A stretch of 6,540 nt of DNA. Origin: Sphingobacteriia bacterium. GTDB taxonomy: Bacteria > Bacteroidota > Bacteroidia > UBA7662. The position numbers and the translations under genes were made by a program. Each line of letters starts with the position of its first letter. The first letter of the stretch is position 1. Below are positions 6,267-6,540 of this stretch, one piece after another. The notes under the pieces were generated by a model. The model did no database searches. It was not told the DNA's origin and was given only the letters and a program-made list of their open reading frames with translations. The stretch spans positions 1 to 6,540 of the forward strand of contig RFPG01000075.1 of assembly GCA_009926245.1 (NCBI GenBank), in the 5' to 3' direction.

Positions 6267-6540
6267 ATGGAGCCCAAATCTGCAGCCCCGGTTCGGGGGA
6301 CCCGAGATTTCGGGGCAGCCCAAATGCGGAGACGCAAAGCCTTGTTTTCGGTCATCGAAGCCGCCTTTTTGCGTTGCGGTTACGGTCCGCTCGAAACCCC
6401 GGCCATGGAATCCAGCTCCACACTCAGCGGCAAATACGGGGAGGAGGGGGATCGTTTGATTTTTCATGTTTTGAATTCCGGTTCGTTTTCTGATGGGATC
6501 GCAGCTGAGTTATGGAACGAATTGCGGGAACAACCCCGAC
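6267..6540 (+). CDS. hisS: Histidine--tRNA ligase, N-terminal part (runs off window end)
   Basis: The reading frame from ATG 6267 stays open to the window end and gives 91 residues. It shows the HisRS N-terminus: VRGTRDF (9-15), a class II motif 1 region ending PLETPAMES (41-49), and GKYGEEGDRLIF (55-66), followed by VLNSG. The enzyme charges tRNA-His with histidine as a class II homodimer in the cytoplasm. Motifs 2 and 3 and the anticodon-binding domain lie outside the window. No Shine-Dalgarno site is obvious; the upstream sequence is CTATTTTAGGGTCC. It starts 16 bp after the dnaA stop, so read-through from dnaA is likely, though a separate promoter is possible. Confidence 0.93.
   Translation, partial: MEPKSAAPVRGTRDFGAAQMRRRKALFSVIEAAFLRCGYGPLETPAMESSSTLSGKYGEEGDRLIFHVLNSGSFSDGIAAELWNELREQPR

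Noticed and set aside
1..6540. Mobile element, CRISPR array, toxin-antitoxin or defence system
   Set aside because: No transposase, integrase, spaced direct repeats, terminal inverted repeats or unexplained gene was found. Apart from short gaps, the window is filled by recognised housekeeping genes. The tRNA shows no adjacent integrase or duplicated tRNA end that would suggest an attachment site.

Overview
The window is a stretch of bacterial chromosome made of housekeeping genes. The organism is most likely a member of Bacteroidota. The protein sequences of TypA, DnaA and the HisS start have the wording typical of that phylum. Three exact copies of the Bacteroidota -7 promoter element (TAnnTTTG) sit in short intergenic gaps, and no gene has a strong Shine-Dalgarno sequence. 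The coding DNA looks mid-GC, higher than in many Bacteroidota, so I do not go below phylum.

Layout, left to right. Positions 1-156 (+) hold the C-terminal end of a sterol desaturase / fatty acid hydroxylase family gene. A convergent tRNA-Asp(GTC) gene (206-279, -) follows, with an intrinsic terminator (about 168-202) immediately downstream of it. An 86-bp divergent promoter region separates the tRNA from typA (366-2174, +), a ribosome-associated GTPase. The stop codon of typA overlaps that of cmk (2171-2848, -; cytidylate kinase, GTG start). Only 30 bp separate the cmk start from that of a divergent DEAD-box RNA helicase with a DbpA-type RNA-binding domain (2879-4591, +). A 216-bp AT-rich non-coding gap with long T-runs then leads to dnaA (4808-6250, +). 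hisS follows after 16 bp (6267 to the window end, +; partial).

How the genes relate. tRNA-Asp, TypA, the helicase and HisS all serve translation or ribosome biogenesis. Cmk supplies pyrimidine nucleotides, and DnaA starts chromosome replication. Strand changes and gaps imply at least five transcription units: the hydroxylase gene, the tRNA, typA, cmk and the helicase, plus dnaA with or without hisS. No mobile element, CRISPR array, phage gene or defence system is visible. I found no convincing undescribed system. The best leads are regulatory: very tight divergent starts that imply near-leaderless mRNAs, a shared extended -7 sequence, and overlapping convergent stop codons.
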